Source: Streptomyces sp. CB01881
Lineage (GTDB): Bacteria > Actinomycetota > Actinomycetes > Streptomycetales > Streptomycetaceae
Length of the DNA stretch: 64,000 nt
Direction: 5' to 3'
Assembly: GCF_002953255.1 (NCBI RefSeq)
Contig: NZ_CP026498.1
Span: 814,559-878,558, forward strand
How positions within the stretch are numbered: position 1 is the first letter of the stretch; the number at the start of each line of letters is the position of its first letter. The notes under the pieces are model-generated. The model was given only the letters and a program-made list of their open reading frames with translations, did no database searches and had not been told where the DNA came from. Of this stretch, positions 33,403-40,936 are shown one piece after another. A program made the position numbers and the translations under genes.

Positions 33403-34328
33403 CGGTTCTCCTCTTCCTGGGCGATGAGCCTGCTGCTGGCTTCGAGCACGTCCACCGGGTCGAGTCCCGCCAGTTCGGGCAGGTGGGCGGCGCGCTCGCT
33501 GTGCAGGCAGGCGTTGCGCGGCCGGCACGCGTACGCGGTGCTGTGCTTCGGCAGGGTGCGGACCAGGGCCGGGTCCCTGTCGCAGCACGTGGCGATGTGC
33601 CGCGCCCAGGCGAGCCTGCTCACCCTCCTCGGCCCGCCGAGGTGGACGACGCCGGTGTGCGCGGACCCGAGCAGGGCGGTGGTCCACACGGCGACGTCGT
33701 CGATCAGCACCGGGCTGTTCCAGTGGTCGTCCGGTACGGCCACCGGCTGGCTCCTGCTCAGCTGCTGCGCACAGGTGGTGAAGAAGTTCGGCCGCAGACC
33801 GTCGCGGTCCCAACCGTAGACGAGGCTCACCCTCAGGACGAGGACGTCGCCGGTGGCCAGCAGCGTGTCCTCGGCGGCGAGTTTCGCGCGGCCGTAGGCG
33901 TTGGCGGGCTCGGCGCGGTCGGACTCGCCATAGCTCCTCCTGCTCCCGGGGAAGACGTTGTCGGTGGAGATCAGCAGCGCCCTGCGGTTCCCGAGCGCCT
34001 CCGCCAGGTGCCGGGCGCCGCCGCGGTGGGCCGCCATCGCCTGCCCGGGATTGGCCTCGCACCAGGTGATGTCGGACGGGCCGTGGGCGACGACGACGGC
34101 ATCCGGTCCGGTCGCGGCGAACAGGGCGTGGACGGAGCGGCGGTCCCCGACGTCGACGGGATGCCAGCCGAGCCGCCGGACCTGCGCCGCGGCGGGCCGG
34201 CGGCGCGAGCTGAGGGTGACGGTGTGCCCGAGCGCACCGAGCCGCTCGCCCACCCGGCCGGCGAGGTAGCCCGCGCCGACGACCAGGACGCGGAGCCGGT
34301 TGCCGGTCAGAAGCCGGTTGCCTGTCAT
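33399..34328 (-). CDS. NAD(P)-dependent sugar reductase, RmlD/extended SDR-like
   Basis: A 309-residue extended short-chain dehydrogenase. Nucleotide-binding GAGYLAGRVGERL near the N-terminus, LLISTDNVFPGS (substrate strand with Ser/Thr) and YGRAKLAAE (catalytic Tyr-x3-Lys). The pattern resembles dTDP-4-dehydrorhamnose reductase (RmlD), which reduces a 4-keto sugar. Here it may reduce or epimerise a cyclitol or sugar intermediate. It overlaps the GT20 gene and the MFS gene by ATGA. Confidence 0.87.
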   Translation of the reverse strand: MTGNRLLTGNRLRVLVVGAGYLAGRVGERLGALGHTVTLSSRRRPAAAQVRRLGWHPVDVGDRRSVHALFAATGPDAVVVAHGPSDITWCEANPGQAMAAHRGGARHLAEALGNRRALLISTDNVFPGSRRSYGESDRAEPANAYGRAKLAAEDTLLATGDVLVLRVSLVYGWDRDGLRPNFFTTCAQQLSRSQPVAVPDDHWNSPVLIDDVAVWTTALLGSAHTGVVHLGGPRRVSRLAWARHIATCCDRDPALVRTLPKHSTAYACRPRNACLHSERAAHLPELAGLDPVDVLEASSRLIAQEEENR

Positions 34329-35476
34329 ACGTCTCCTCCAGTCGGGCCGGCCGGAAGCCGGCCCAGCAGCCGGCCACCCGCGGCCACGAGCACCCCGCCA
34401 AGCGCCACCGCGGCGAGCGCCGTGGACAGGCCGACCGCGCCGGCGAGCGTGCCGACCAGCGGCGGACTGGCCAGGAATCCGGCATAGGACACGGTCGTCA
34501 CGGCGGAGATCGTCCGTGCGCGCCGCCCGGGCTCGACGCTGCGTCCGACCGCCGAGAGCAGCGTGGGCACCACGGGCGCCAGTCCGCACCCGGCGACCAC
34601 GTAGCCCGCCACGGCCCACGGCACGTTCCAGGCGGCCGCGCCGACGGCGAGACCGGCTCCGCCGACCGCTCCGCCGACCGAGACCAGCGTGCCGTCCGAC
34701 AGCCTCGCCCCCTGCCACTGGGCGAGCATGCGCCCCGCGGACAGTCCGGCCATGTAGGCCGCCGGTCCGAAGCTCGCGAGCAGCGGACCCGCGCCGAGCT
34801 GCTGCACCAGGTGGATCGCACCCCACTGCTCCACGCTGTTCTCCATCAGGAGCGCGACGGCACCCACCGCCCCGAGTGCCAGCAGGAGCCCGGTCATCCG
34901 CCGACGCCGGTCCGCGACGGGCGGCGGCTCCTCCCAGCCGCGCCCGTCGATCGCGAGGACCGCGCTCAGGCCGACCAGCACCGCGACCGCCGTCAGCACC
35001 GCTTGCGGGGAGGCGCCGAGGTAGCGCGCCAGGCCGGCGGCGGGCGCTGCGACCACCATCGCCAACGGGGTCGCCGCATGCACCTTGTTGAACAGCCGCC
35101 GGCCGTCCCTGGCCTCCTGGGCACCCAGCGTCGCGTTGAGCCCCACCTCGACGCCGCCGCTCGACGCCCCGAGCAGCAGCAGGGCGCCGACGAAGGCGGC
35201 CTGCGACCGGGCGAGCCCCACCAGCAGGACGCTCACGCCGAAGAGCGCCGTGACCACGGGCAGGGTGTACTGCGCCAGCCGGTGGGCCAGCGGACCGGTC
35301 AGCAGCATCGCCGGCACCGCGGCGACGGGGATCGCGAACAGGGACAGGCCGAGCTGCTGGTCGGTCAGCGAGAGCTCCGCCTTGATCCCGGGGAGCAGCG
35401 CGGACCAGGCGCCCCAGAACAGACCCCAGCTGACGGCTGCCGCCAGCAGTCCGGGCACTCCGCCACTTCGCCGCAC
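34325..35476 (-). CDS. MFS transporter, probable product exporter
   Basis: A 383-residue membrane protein with about 11-12 hydrophobic segments. N-terminal SWGLFWGAWSALLPGIKAEL and the later GASSGGVEVGLNATLGAQEARDGRRLFNKVHA resemble the YbjJ/FucP-related MFS branch. As the first gene of the seven-gene leftward unit, it is the best candidate for exporting the cluster product (inference). GTG 35476 has GGAG six bases upstream. It is divergent from the BadF/BadG-type gene over 98 bp. Confidence 0.88.
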   Translation of the reverse strand: MRRSGGVPGLLAAAVSWGLFWGAWSALLPGIKAELSLTDQQLGLSLFAIPVAAVPAMLLTGPLAHRLAQYTLPVVTALFGVSVLLVGLARSQAAFVGALLLLGASSGGVEVGLNATLGAQEARDGRRLFNKVHAATPLAMVVAAPAAGLARYLGASPQAVLTAVAVLVGLSAVLAIDGRGWEEPPPVADRRRRMTGLLLALGAVGAVALLMENSVEQWGAIHLVQQLGAGPLLASFGPAAYMAGLSAGRMLAQWQGARLSDGTLVSVGGAVGGAGLAVGAAAWNVPWAVAGYVVAGCGLAPVVPTLLSAVGRSVEPGRRARTISAVTTVSYAGFLASPPLVGTLAGAVGLSTALAAVALGGVLVAAGGRLLGRLPAGPTGGDV

Positions 35477-35574
35477 AGACGCTCCGTCCGCTCAGAGGGC
35501 GTCCCGCCACCGTCGACAGGACCTGCCGGGCCGATCCGGTTAGCGTGAGCCCCAAGGACCGACGGAGAGCGACC
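35477..35574. promoter_or_regulatory. Divergent promoter region of the cyclitol-type cluster
   Basis: 98 bp between the start codons of the MFS gene (leftward) and the BadF/BadG-type kinase gene (rightward); it must contain promoters for two of the three units. On the plus strand AGGACC then TAGCGT with a 17-bp spacer is a weak candidate. CGGAGAG is the ribosome-binding site of the rightward gene. Confidence 0.5.
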
Positions 35575-36552
35575 ATGCAGGTGCGAACGGTGAGGAACTG
35601 GGTGATCGACGCCGGGGGCAGCTGCACCACGGCACTACTGGACGACGGGACCCGGTGGCGGGAGGGTTCGGTGAACCCCGCTTCGGTCGGGGATCCGGCC
35701 GCCGACCGCGCCCTGCTCGGGCTGCTGCGCGCCATCGCCCGCCGCCTGGGCGGCGGGCGGTCGACCGGCTGGCTGGCGACCGCCGCGGTCGACGCCGACG
35801 AGCCGCAGCGCGAGCTCGACCGGTTGGCCCGTCTGGCGGAACGCTCCGGCCTCACCGGAACCCTGGTGATCTCGCGGGACATCGTCCCGCTGCTCCTGGC
35901 TCCCCCGCTCGGGGGGCGGGGCGTGGCCGTGGTGAGCGGGACGGGTTCGGGCTTCCTCGCGAGCGACGGGATCCGCCCGCCCGCCTCGGCCGGCGGCTGC
36001 GAGTACCTGGGCAGCGACGAGGGCAGCGCGTTCGCCCTCGGCCTGGCCGGCCTGCGGGCGGCCGTCCGGGGCGGCGACGGCCGGGGCACGCCGACGGCGC
36101 TCGCCCGGGCACTTGCCGAACACACCGGGTCCCCGGTGCCCGAGCTGGCCCGCCGGCTCGCCACCGAGCCCTTTCCCAAGGCCGCGGTGGCCGCGCTCTC
36201 CGCCGTCGTCTGCCGCTGCTGGCTGGACGGCGACGCCGTGGCGGCCCGGGTGGTGCGCACCGCGCTCGGCGAACTCGTCCGCGGGGTGCGCGCGGTCCGC
36301 GACGCGGCGGGGCTGACGGACGGCTGGTCGGCGGCTCTCGGAGGCGGGGTGTTCCACGGCTGCCCGGCCTTCGCCGAGGCGCTGCGCCACCGGATCGTGA
36401 CCGAGCTCGGCGCCGACCGCCCACCCGTGGTCGTCGACGACCCGGTCCGCGCCGTGCTCGCGGCCCTGCGCGCGCACGAGCACGGCCCGCCCGCGTCCCT
36501 GGCCGGGCGCTGGGTGTGGCAGAGACCGCTGGGCGGAGGAGAGACGCGATGA
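35575..36552 (+). CDS. BadF/BadG/BcrA-type ATPase, GlcNAc kinase-like
   Basis: A 325-residue ASKHA-fold protein. Phosphate 1 motif VIDAGGSCTTALL at the N-terminus, phosphate 2-like VVSGTGSGFLASDG near 120, GCEYLGSDEGSAF (hallmark of N-acetylglucosamine kinase-like proteins) and ALGGGVFHG near the C-terminus. It probably phosphorylates a sugar or cyclitol. Start ATG 35575 has CGGAGAG upstream. It leads a three-gene rightward unit; its stop overlaps the next ATG. Confidence 0.87.
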   Translation: MQVRTVRNWVIDAGGSCTTALLDDGTRWREGSVNPASVGDPAADRALLGLLRAIARRLGGGRSTGWLATAAVDADEPQRELDRLARLAERSGLTGTLVISRDIVPLLLAPPLGGRGVAVVSGTGSGFLASDGIRPPASAGGCEYLGSDEGSAFALGLAGLRAAVRGGDGRGTPTALARALAEHTGSPVPELARRLATEPFPKAAVAALSAVVCRCWLDGDAVAARVVRTALGELVRGVRAVRDAAGLTDGWSAALGGGVFHGCPAFAEALRHRIVTELGADRPPVVVDDPVRAVLAALRAHEHGPPASLAGRWVWQRPLGGGETR

Positions 36553-37511
36553 CGCACGGACCGATCACCCTGGGGCTGTGCCTGGCGGCGCTCGCACCCC
36601 TCGGCCTGGAGGACGCGCTGCGGGTCGCCGCCCGGAGCGGCGTCGGCGTGGTCGACCTGCCGGCCGACCGCGCGTTCCGGCTGGTCGACGCCGACCGGCT
36701 GGACGATCCGGGCCACCACCGCACGGTGCGGTCGGCGCTCGGCACGGCCGGGATCGAGGTGGGTTGCGTCAGCAACAGCCGTGACACGCAGGTCCTGCTC
36801 GGGCCGCACGGCCCCCACACCGATGCGGTGCTGGCGGGCCCGGCCGAGGCCAAGCGGGCGTACGGGCTGCGGGCCGCGCTCGGCACCGTCCGGCTGGCGG
36901 CCGGAGTCGGCGCCCCGCAGGCCAGGCTGATGCTCGGGGTGCCGGACCTCGGCCGCTGGCTGTCGTGGTGGGGCAGCGAGGTGAGCTGGCAGGACAACAT
37001 CGAGGCGTGGGCGCGGGCGGCGGCGCCGGTGCTCGAACTGGCCGGCCGTCTCGGTGTGCAGGTCCTGGTGGAGCCGCACCCGAAGCAGGTGGTCTACGAC
37101 CCGGCGAGCGCGCGGGCGCTGCTCGCCGCCGTCCCCGCGGTACGGCTCTGCCTCGACCCGGCGAACCTCGCCGCGGTGGGCCACGACCCGGTGGCCGCCG
37201 TGCGGGGCTGGGACGGCCGCGTGGCCGCCGTGCACGCCAAAGACCTCGAACAGTGGCGCGACCCGAGGGATCCGCAGGGGGCCGGCTGGGCCCGCTACGG
37301 TCCGGGGCCCGCGATCCGCTTCCGGGCGCTCGGCTCCGGTGAACTGCCCTGGCACTCGGTGGTGGCGGCGCTGCTCGACGAGGGCTACCGCGGGGTGGTC
37401 TACGTGGAGCACGAGGACGCTCTCCTGCCGACGGAACAGGGAGTGGCGAACTCCCTGGCGGTGCTGCGGGGGCTGCTGCCGGAGACCGCTGCCCAGGGGA
37501 GGACCTGGTGA
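36549..37511 (+). CDS. TIM-barrel sugar phosphate isomerase/epimerase
   Basis: A 320-residue AP-endonuclease-2/xylose-isomerase-like barrel. Likely metal ligands are found in LVEPHPKQ (Glu), RLCLDPANLAAVGHDP (Asp and His), AAVHAKDLEQW (His and Asp) and VVYVEHEDA (Glu) at the ends of successive strands. It should isomerise or epimerise a sugar, sugar phosphate or cyclitol. Validamycin uses an unrelated vicinal-oxygen-chelate epimerase for this step, so the barrel enzyme may be a functional replacement (inference). ATGA overlap upstream, GTGA overlap downstream. Confidence 0.9.
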   Translation: MTHGPITLGLCLAALAPLGLEDALRVAARSGVGVVDLPADRAFRLVDADRLDDPGHHRTVRSALGTAGIEVGCVSNSRDTQVLLGPHGPHTDAVLAGPAEAKRAYGLRAALGTVRLAAGVGAPQARLMLGVPDLGRWLSWWGSEVSWQDNIEAWARAAAPVLELAGRLGVQVLVEPHPKQVVYDPASARALLAAVPAVRLCLDPANLAAVGHDPVAAVRGWDGRVAAVHAKDLEQWRDPRDPQGAGWARYGPGPAIRFRALGSGELPWHSVVAALLDEGYRGVVYVEHEDALLPTEQGVANSLAVLRGLLPETAAQGRTW

Positions 37512-38644
37512 ACACGGACGGAGTGCGCGGCGCCCTCCTGGCGGGCGGCGTGGGCGAACGCATGGGGCCGCTGACCGCGAGGACGTGCAAGCCGCTCGTC
37601 CCGTACGCGGCGTCCTGCCGACTGGTCGACTTCAGCCTGGCGAACGCCGTCCGCTCCGGGCTGCCCGAGGTCGTGCTGCTCTCCCTGCACCGCGAGTCCG
37701 ACCTGGTGCGTCATGTGCTGGCGCACTGGGACGGCCACCCGGACACCAGGCTGCACTTCGGCCCCCACGACCGGCTGGTCCGCAGCGGCGGCGGACCGGC
37801 TCCCGGCCGCCCCCTGCCGGAGCGCCCGGCCGAACGCGGCACCGCGGACGCGCTCCTGGCCAACGCGGAGCACCTCTTCGCACCGGGCGCGAGCGACCTG
37901 CTCGTCCAGCACGCCGACCACGTCTACGTCTTCGACTACCGGCCGATGGTGGCCGCACACCGTGCGTCGGGGGCGCACTGCACCATCGGCGTCCAGCGCG
38001 TCGAGCGCAGGTACGTGAAGCTGTTCGGAATGGTCGAGGTGGACGCCGGTCTGCGCGTGCGCGCGCTCGTCGAGAAGCCATCGGACCCGACCTCGGACCT
38101 CGTCTTCACGGCCTTCTGCCTGTTCCGCATCGACGCCCTCCAGGAGGTGCTCCGCGAACTGGCGGCCGGCGGTGACGACCACTGGCAGCACGACATCAGC
38201 CGCGACGTACTGCCCCGCATGATCGCGCAGGGCCGCCCGGTCCGGGCCTTTCCCGTCGCCGGCTACTGGGCGGACATCGGCACCGTCGACCGCTACCACG
38301 CCGAGCAGCTGAAACTGCTGCGGCGGCCGTACCCGATCCCGCCCGGGATGCTCCCCCGCACCCTGCGCGGGGCCGCACCGCGCTTCGTGCCGGCGTCGGG
38401 AAGCCTGCTCGGCACGGAACCCCCCGGGGACGCGGTGGTCGAGCAGAGCGTGCTGCACCCGGGCTGCCGGATCGGACGGGGGGCGCGCGTGCTCCGCTCG
38501 GTGGTGCTCCCCGGCGCGACGGTGGCCCGGGGCGTGACCGTACGGGACAGCATCGTGCTGGCCGGCGAACGGCTGACGGCCGACCGTGAGGGGCTGGCGG
38601 TCAGCCGGATCGATCCAGGGCACGGTTCAGTTCCTCCGAGGTGA
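37508..38644 (+). CDS. Sugar-phosphate nucleotidyltransferase
   Basis: A 378-residue protein of the ADP-glucose/NDP-sugar pyrophosphorylase family. N-terminal GALLAGGVGERMGPLTARTCKPLVPYA is the nucleotide-binding GxGxRxxPLTxxxxKP variant, with LVDFSLANAV and QHADHVYVFDY following. ALVEKP and DIGTVDRYH mark the sugar site. The C-terminal 90 residues form a left-handed beta-helix (VVEQSVLHPGCRIGRGARV). It would activate a cyclitol- or sugar-1-phosphate as the nucleotide donor for the GT20 enzyme. GTG 37508 follows GGAGG. The 3' end overlaps the convergent PfkB gene by 44 nt. Confidence 0.92.
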   Translation: MNTDGVRGALLAGGVGERMGPLTARTCKPLVPYAASCRLVDFSLANAVRSGLPEVVLLSLHRESDLVRHVLAHWDGHPDTRLHFGPHDRLVRSGGGPAPGRPLPERPAERGTADALLANAEHLFAPGASDLLVQHADHVYVFDYRPMVAAHRASGAHCTIGVQRVERRYVKLFGMVEVDAGLRVRALVEKPSDPTSDLVFTAFCLFRIDALQEVLRELAAGGDDHWQHDISRDVLPRMIAQGRPVRAFPVAGYWADIGTVDRYHAEQLKLLRRPYPIPPGMLPRTLRGAAPRFVPASGSLLGTEPPGDAVVEQSVLHPGCRIGRGARVLRSVVLPGATVARGVTVRDSIVLAGERLTADREGLAVSRIDPGHGSVPPR

Positions 38645-39506
38645 TGAACGAGGTGTGCGTGCCGGCCGAGCGGACGGCGTGCGCCCCGGCCAGCGAGCCC
38701 GCCCTGGTACACGCCTCCCAGTCCCGCCCGGACAGCCAGCCGTGGAGGAACCCGGCCACGTAGCTGTCCCCGGCGCCGTTGGTGTCCACGACCTCCGCCG
38801 CCGGCACCGCGACCGGTGGCACGTGCCGCACCGGCCGGCCGGGCAGCTTCAGATAGCTCCCGCGTCCGCCCGCCATGACGACCACGGCCTTGGCCCGGCC
38901 CCGGCCCAGGATGGCGTCGGAGACCTCCTCGATCCGGTCGCCGATGGCTCCGGCGGAGAGGAACACCAGGTCGGCACCGTAGGCGAAGTCCTCCCGGTAC
39001 GCGTCCCGCCCGTCCCAGTTGTGCAGATCGGTGGAGGTGGACAGCCCCGCGTCGATCGCGTCCGCCAGCGCGTGCCGCGCCCAGTCGACGAGTGAGAGGT
39101 GTGCGTGCCGGGTGCGGCCCAGGGCTCCCCGGTAGAGGTCCGGGCTCACCGTCATGCCCGGCGGATGGCGGCCGTCGTAGAGCGAGATCCTCACGCCCTG
39201 CGGATCCACCAGGTTGACGCTGCGCCGGGTGCCGCTGGGGTGGATCCGATGGGTGAAGGACAGCCCGGCCTCCGCGTAGCGGGCCAGCACGAGCCGGCCC
39301 TCGGGATCGTCGCCGATCACGTCCGCGAAGTGCGTCCGCAGGCCGAGGGAGTGGCAGCCCAGCGCCACGCCGTTGCCCGTGTGCCCGACGTACCGCCGGA
39401 TGGGCGGCACCTTGATCGTCTCTCGCGCGGGCAGCGGAAGCTGCGGCACCCGGACGATGGTGTCCACGCCGACTCCGCCCACCACGACGACGTCCCACTC
39501 AGTCAT
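38601..39506 (-). CDS. PfkB-family carbohydrate kinase
   Basis: A 301-residue ribokinase-like enzyme. N-terminal VVVVGGVGVDTIVRV, glycine-rich TGNGVALGCHSLGL, and the C-terminal signature VVDTNGAGDSYVAGFLHG (anion hole and catalytic Asp of PfkB kinases). It phosphorylates a sugar or cyclitol hydroxyl. It is the second gene of the cyclase-kinase unit (8-bp overlap with the cyclase gene), so it may phosphorylate the cyclisation product before nucleotidyl transfer. It converges with the nucleotidyltransferase gene and overlaps it by 44 nt. Confidence 0.93.
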   Translation of the reverse strand: MTEWDVVVVGGVGVDTIVRVPQLPLPARETIKVPPIRRYVGHTGNGVALGCHSLGLRTHFADVIGDDPEGRLVLARYAEAGLSFTHRIHPSGTRRSVNLVDPQGVRISLYDGRHPPGMTVSPDLYRGALGRTRHAHLSLVDWARHALADAIDAGLSTSTDLHNWDGRDAYREDFAYGADLVFLSAGAIGDRIEEVSDAILGRGRAKAVVVMAGGRGSYLKLPGRPVRHVPPVAVPAAEVVDTNGAGDSYVAGFLHGWLSGRDWEACTRAGSLAGAHAVRSAGTHTSFITSEELNRALDRSG

Positions 39507-40668
39507 CCGGTCCCCCGGGGCGGTCCGCCTCGGCGATCAGCGCCCGGTGGATCTCCTCGTCGGTCACGTCGTCGGCGACCACCGTCTCACCGAGCTCCAC
39601 GGGGAGGACGAAGCGGATGTGCCCGTCGCGGATCTTGCGGATCTGGCCCAGGGCGTTCAGCGTCTCGACCGGATCGACCCGGACCGGGAGGTCGGAGATC
39701 ACGACGGGCAGGCCGACCTCCCGGAGGAGCCCGGTGATCCGCCGCAGCAGCGACGGAGCCAGCAGCCCACGGCTCCGGGCGATCCGGGAGGCGCAGGCCA
39801 TTCCGTACGCGACCGCCTCGCCGTGCAGCACGTGCTCGTACCCGGCGACGGTCTCCACGGCGTGGCCGACGGTGTGGCCGAAGTTCAGCGGTCTGCGCAG
39901 GTCCTCCTCGTACGGGTCCTTGGCGATCAGCCGGCACTTGATCACACTCGCGCCGTGCACCAACCGTGCGGTTGCCACCGGGTCGGCGCGGAGGAGGTCG
40001 GCGTGCCGCTGCTCGATCAGCTCGAACAGCTCGGGCGAGGCGATGACCCCCTTCTTGATCGCCTCGGCGAGCCCCGCCCTCAGGTGGCGGCGGTCCAGCG
40101 TGCGCAGGTAGCCGACGTTCGAGACGACCGCCGAGGGCTGGTAGAACGAACCGATCAGGTTCTTCGCCGAGGCGTGGTCGACGGCGACCTTGCCGCCCAG
40201 TGCCGCATCGACGTGGGCCAACAGCGTGGTGGGCACGTTGATGTAGGGCACGCCCCGCATGTAGGCGCTCGCCACCCAGCCGACGGTGTCGATCACCACG
40301 CCGCCGCCCATGGCCAGGACCACGTCCCGGCGGGCCAGCGCACTGCCCGCCAGCCAGTCCAGCAGCCCGGCCGCCGTTGCCAGGCTCTTGCTGTTCTCCC
40401 CGGCGGGGAAGGAGGTCATCGCCACCGTCAGCCCCGCGGCGGTGAGGCGGTCGGCGAGCCGCCGGGCGTGCAGCAGCGCCACCGAGTCATCGGTGATCAA
40501 CGCCACTCGCCGACCGCCGATCTCCGAGCACAGCCGTTCCACGGCGTCCTGCTCGTCGTGGCACACGTGGACGGCGTACTCGTAGCTCCGCCGCGCCGAG
40601 GCGACGATCGGACCGGCCGAGTCCCGCGGCAACGCGAGCCGTTCTGAAATCCTGACGCATTCGGCCAA
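39499..40668 (-). CDS. Sugar-phosphate cyclase, dehydroquinate-synthase-like
   Basis: A 389-residue cyclase of the DHQS superfamily. NAD-binding GGGVVIDTVGW (121-131) and PTTLLAHVDAALGGK160. Metal ligands E202 (LAEAIKK), H265 and H282. R258, N262 and H269 are the DHQS-type active-site residues (RRPLNFGHTVGH). Known 2-epi-5-epi-valiolone synthases have Asp at the N262 position and a GIGIKN-type loop instead of GGKVAVDH; this protein does not. It probably converts a ketose phosphate (C7) to a cyclitol, but the exact product is unclear. TTG 40668 is the first start after an in-frame stop; GGTGGAG lies very close. It heads the cyclase-kinase unit. Confidence 0.9.
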   Translation of the reverse strand: MAECVRISERLALPRDSAGPIVASARRSYEYAVHVCHDEQDAVERLCSEIGGRRVALITDDSVALLHARRLADRLTAAGLTVAMTSFPAGENSKSLATAAGLLDWLAGSALARRDVVLAMGGGVVIDTVGWVASAYMRGVPYINVPTTLLAHVDAALGGKVAVDHASAKNLIGSFYQPSAVVSNVGYLRTLDRRHLRAGLAEAIKKGVIASPELFELIEQRHADLLRADPVATARLVHGASVIKCRLIAKDPYEEDLRRPLNFGHTVGHAVETVAGYEHVLHGEAVAYGMACASRIARSRGLLAPSLLRRITGLLREVGLPVVISDLPVRVDPVETLNALGQIRKIRDGHIRFVLPVELGETVVADDVTDEEIHRALIAEADRPGGPDD

Positions 40669-40936
40669 GCTCCACCGCCCTCAGACCTGCCGCATGGCGC
40701 GCCGACCGGGAAAACCGTCCCGAAGATAGCGCGCCGCGGGCCGATCAGTTCGTATATTTCCTTGTTCCCGACGCGTCGTCACACGGATGGGGATCGGCCG
40801 GTTCATCGGATCGTCCGATGACCATCCCGCGCGCAGGTGCCGAGCACGGCCCGCCACGGGTGGCCGCCGGCCGGTCGCCGAGCGCGTCCGGCACTGCGAC
40901 GGTGGCGCCGGCGGCGGCCCCGTGCGGGGAGGGCCG
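40669..40936 (-). promoter_or_regulatory. Promoter region of the cyclase-kinase unit
   Basis: A 268-bp spacer. On the minus strand an A/T-rich run with TATACG (-10 candidate at 40756-40751) is preceded by GTGACG about 20 bp upstream, about 85 bp before the cyclase start. The 3' flank of the phosphatase gene shows no strong hairpin, so some read-through from it is possible. Confidence 0.4.

Noticed and set aside
33399..37412. A 1337-codon leftward ORF covering the reductase frame
   Set aside because: Only the last 309 codons resemble a protein family; the upstream part runs opposite to the BadF and TIM-barrel genes.
39499..40668. Annotation as 2-epi-5-epi-valiolone synthase
   Set aside because: The neighbourhood suggested it, but N262/H269 and GGKVAVDH are dehydroquinate-synthase-type; the product is left open.
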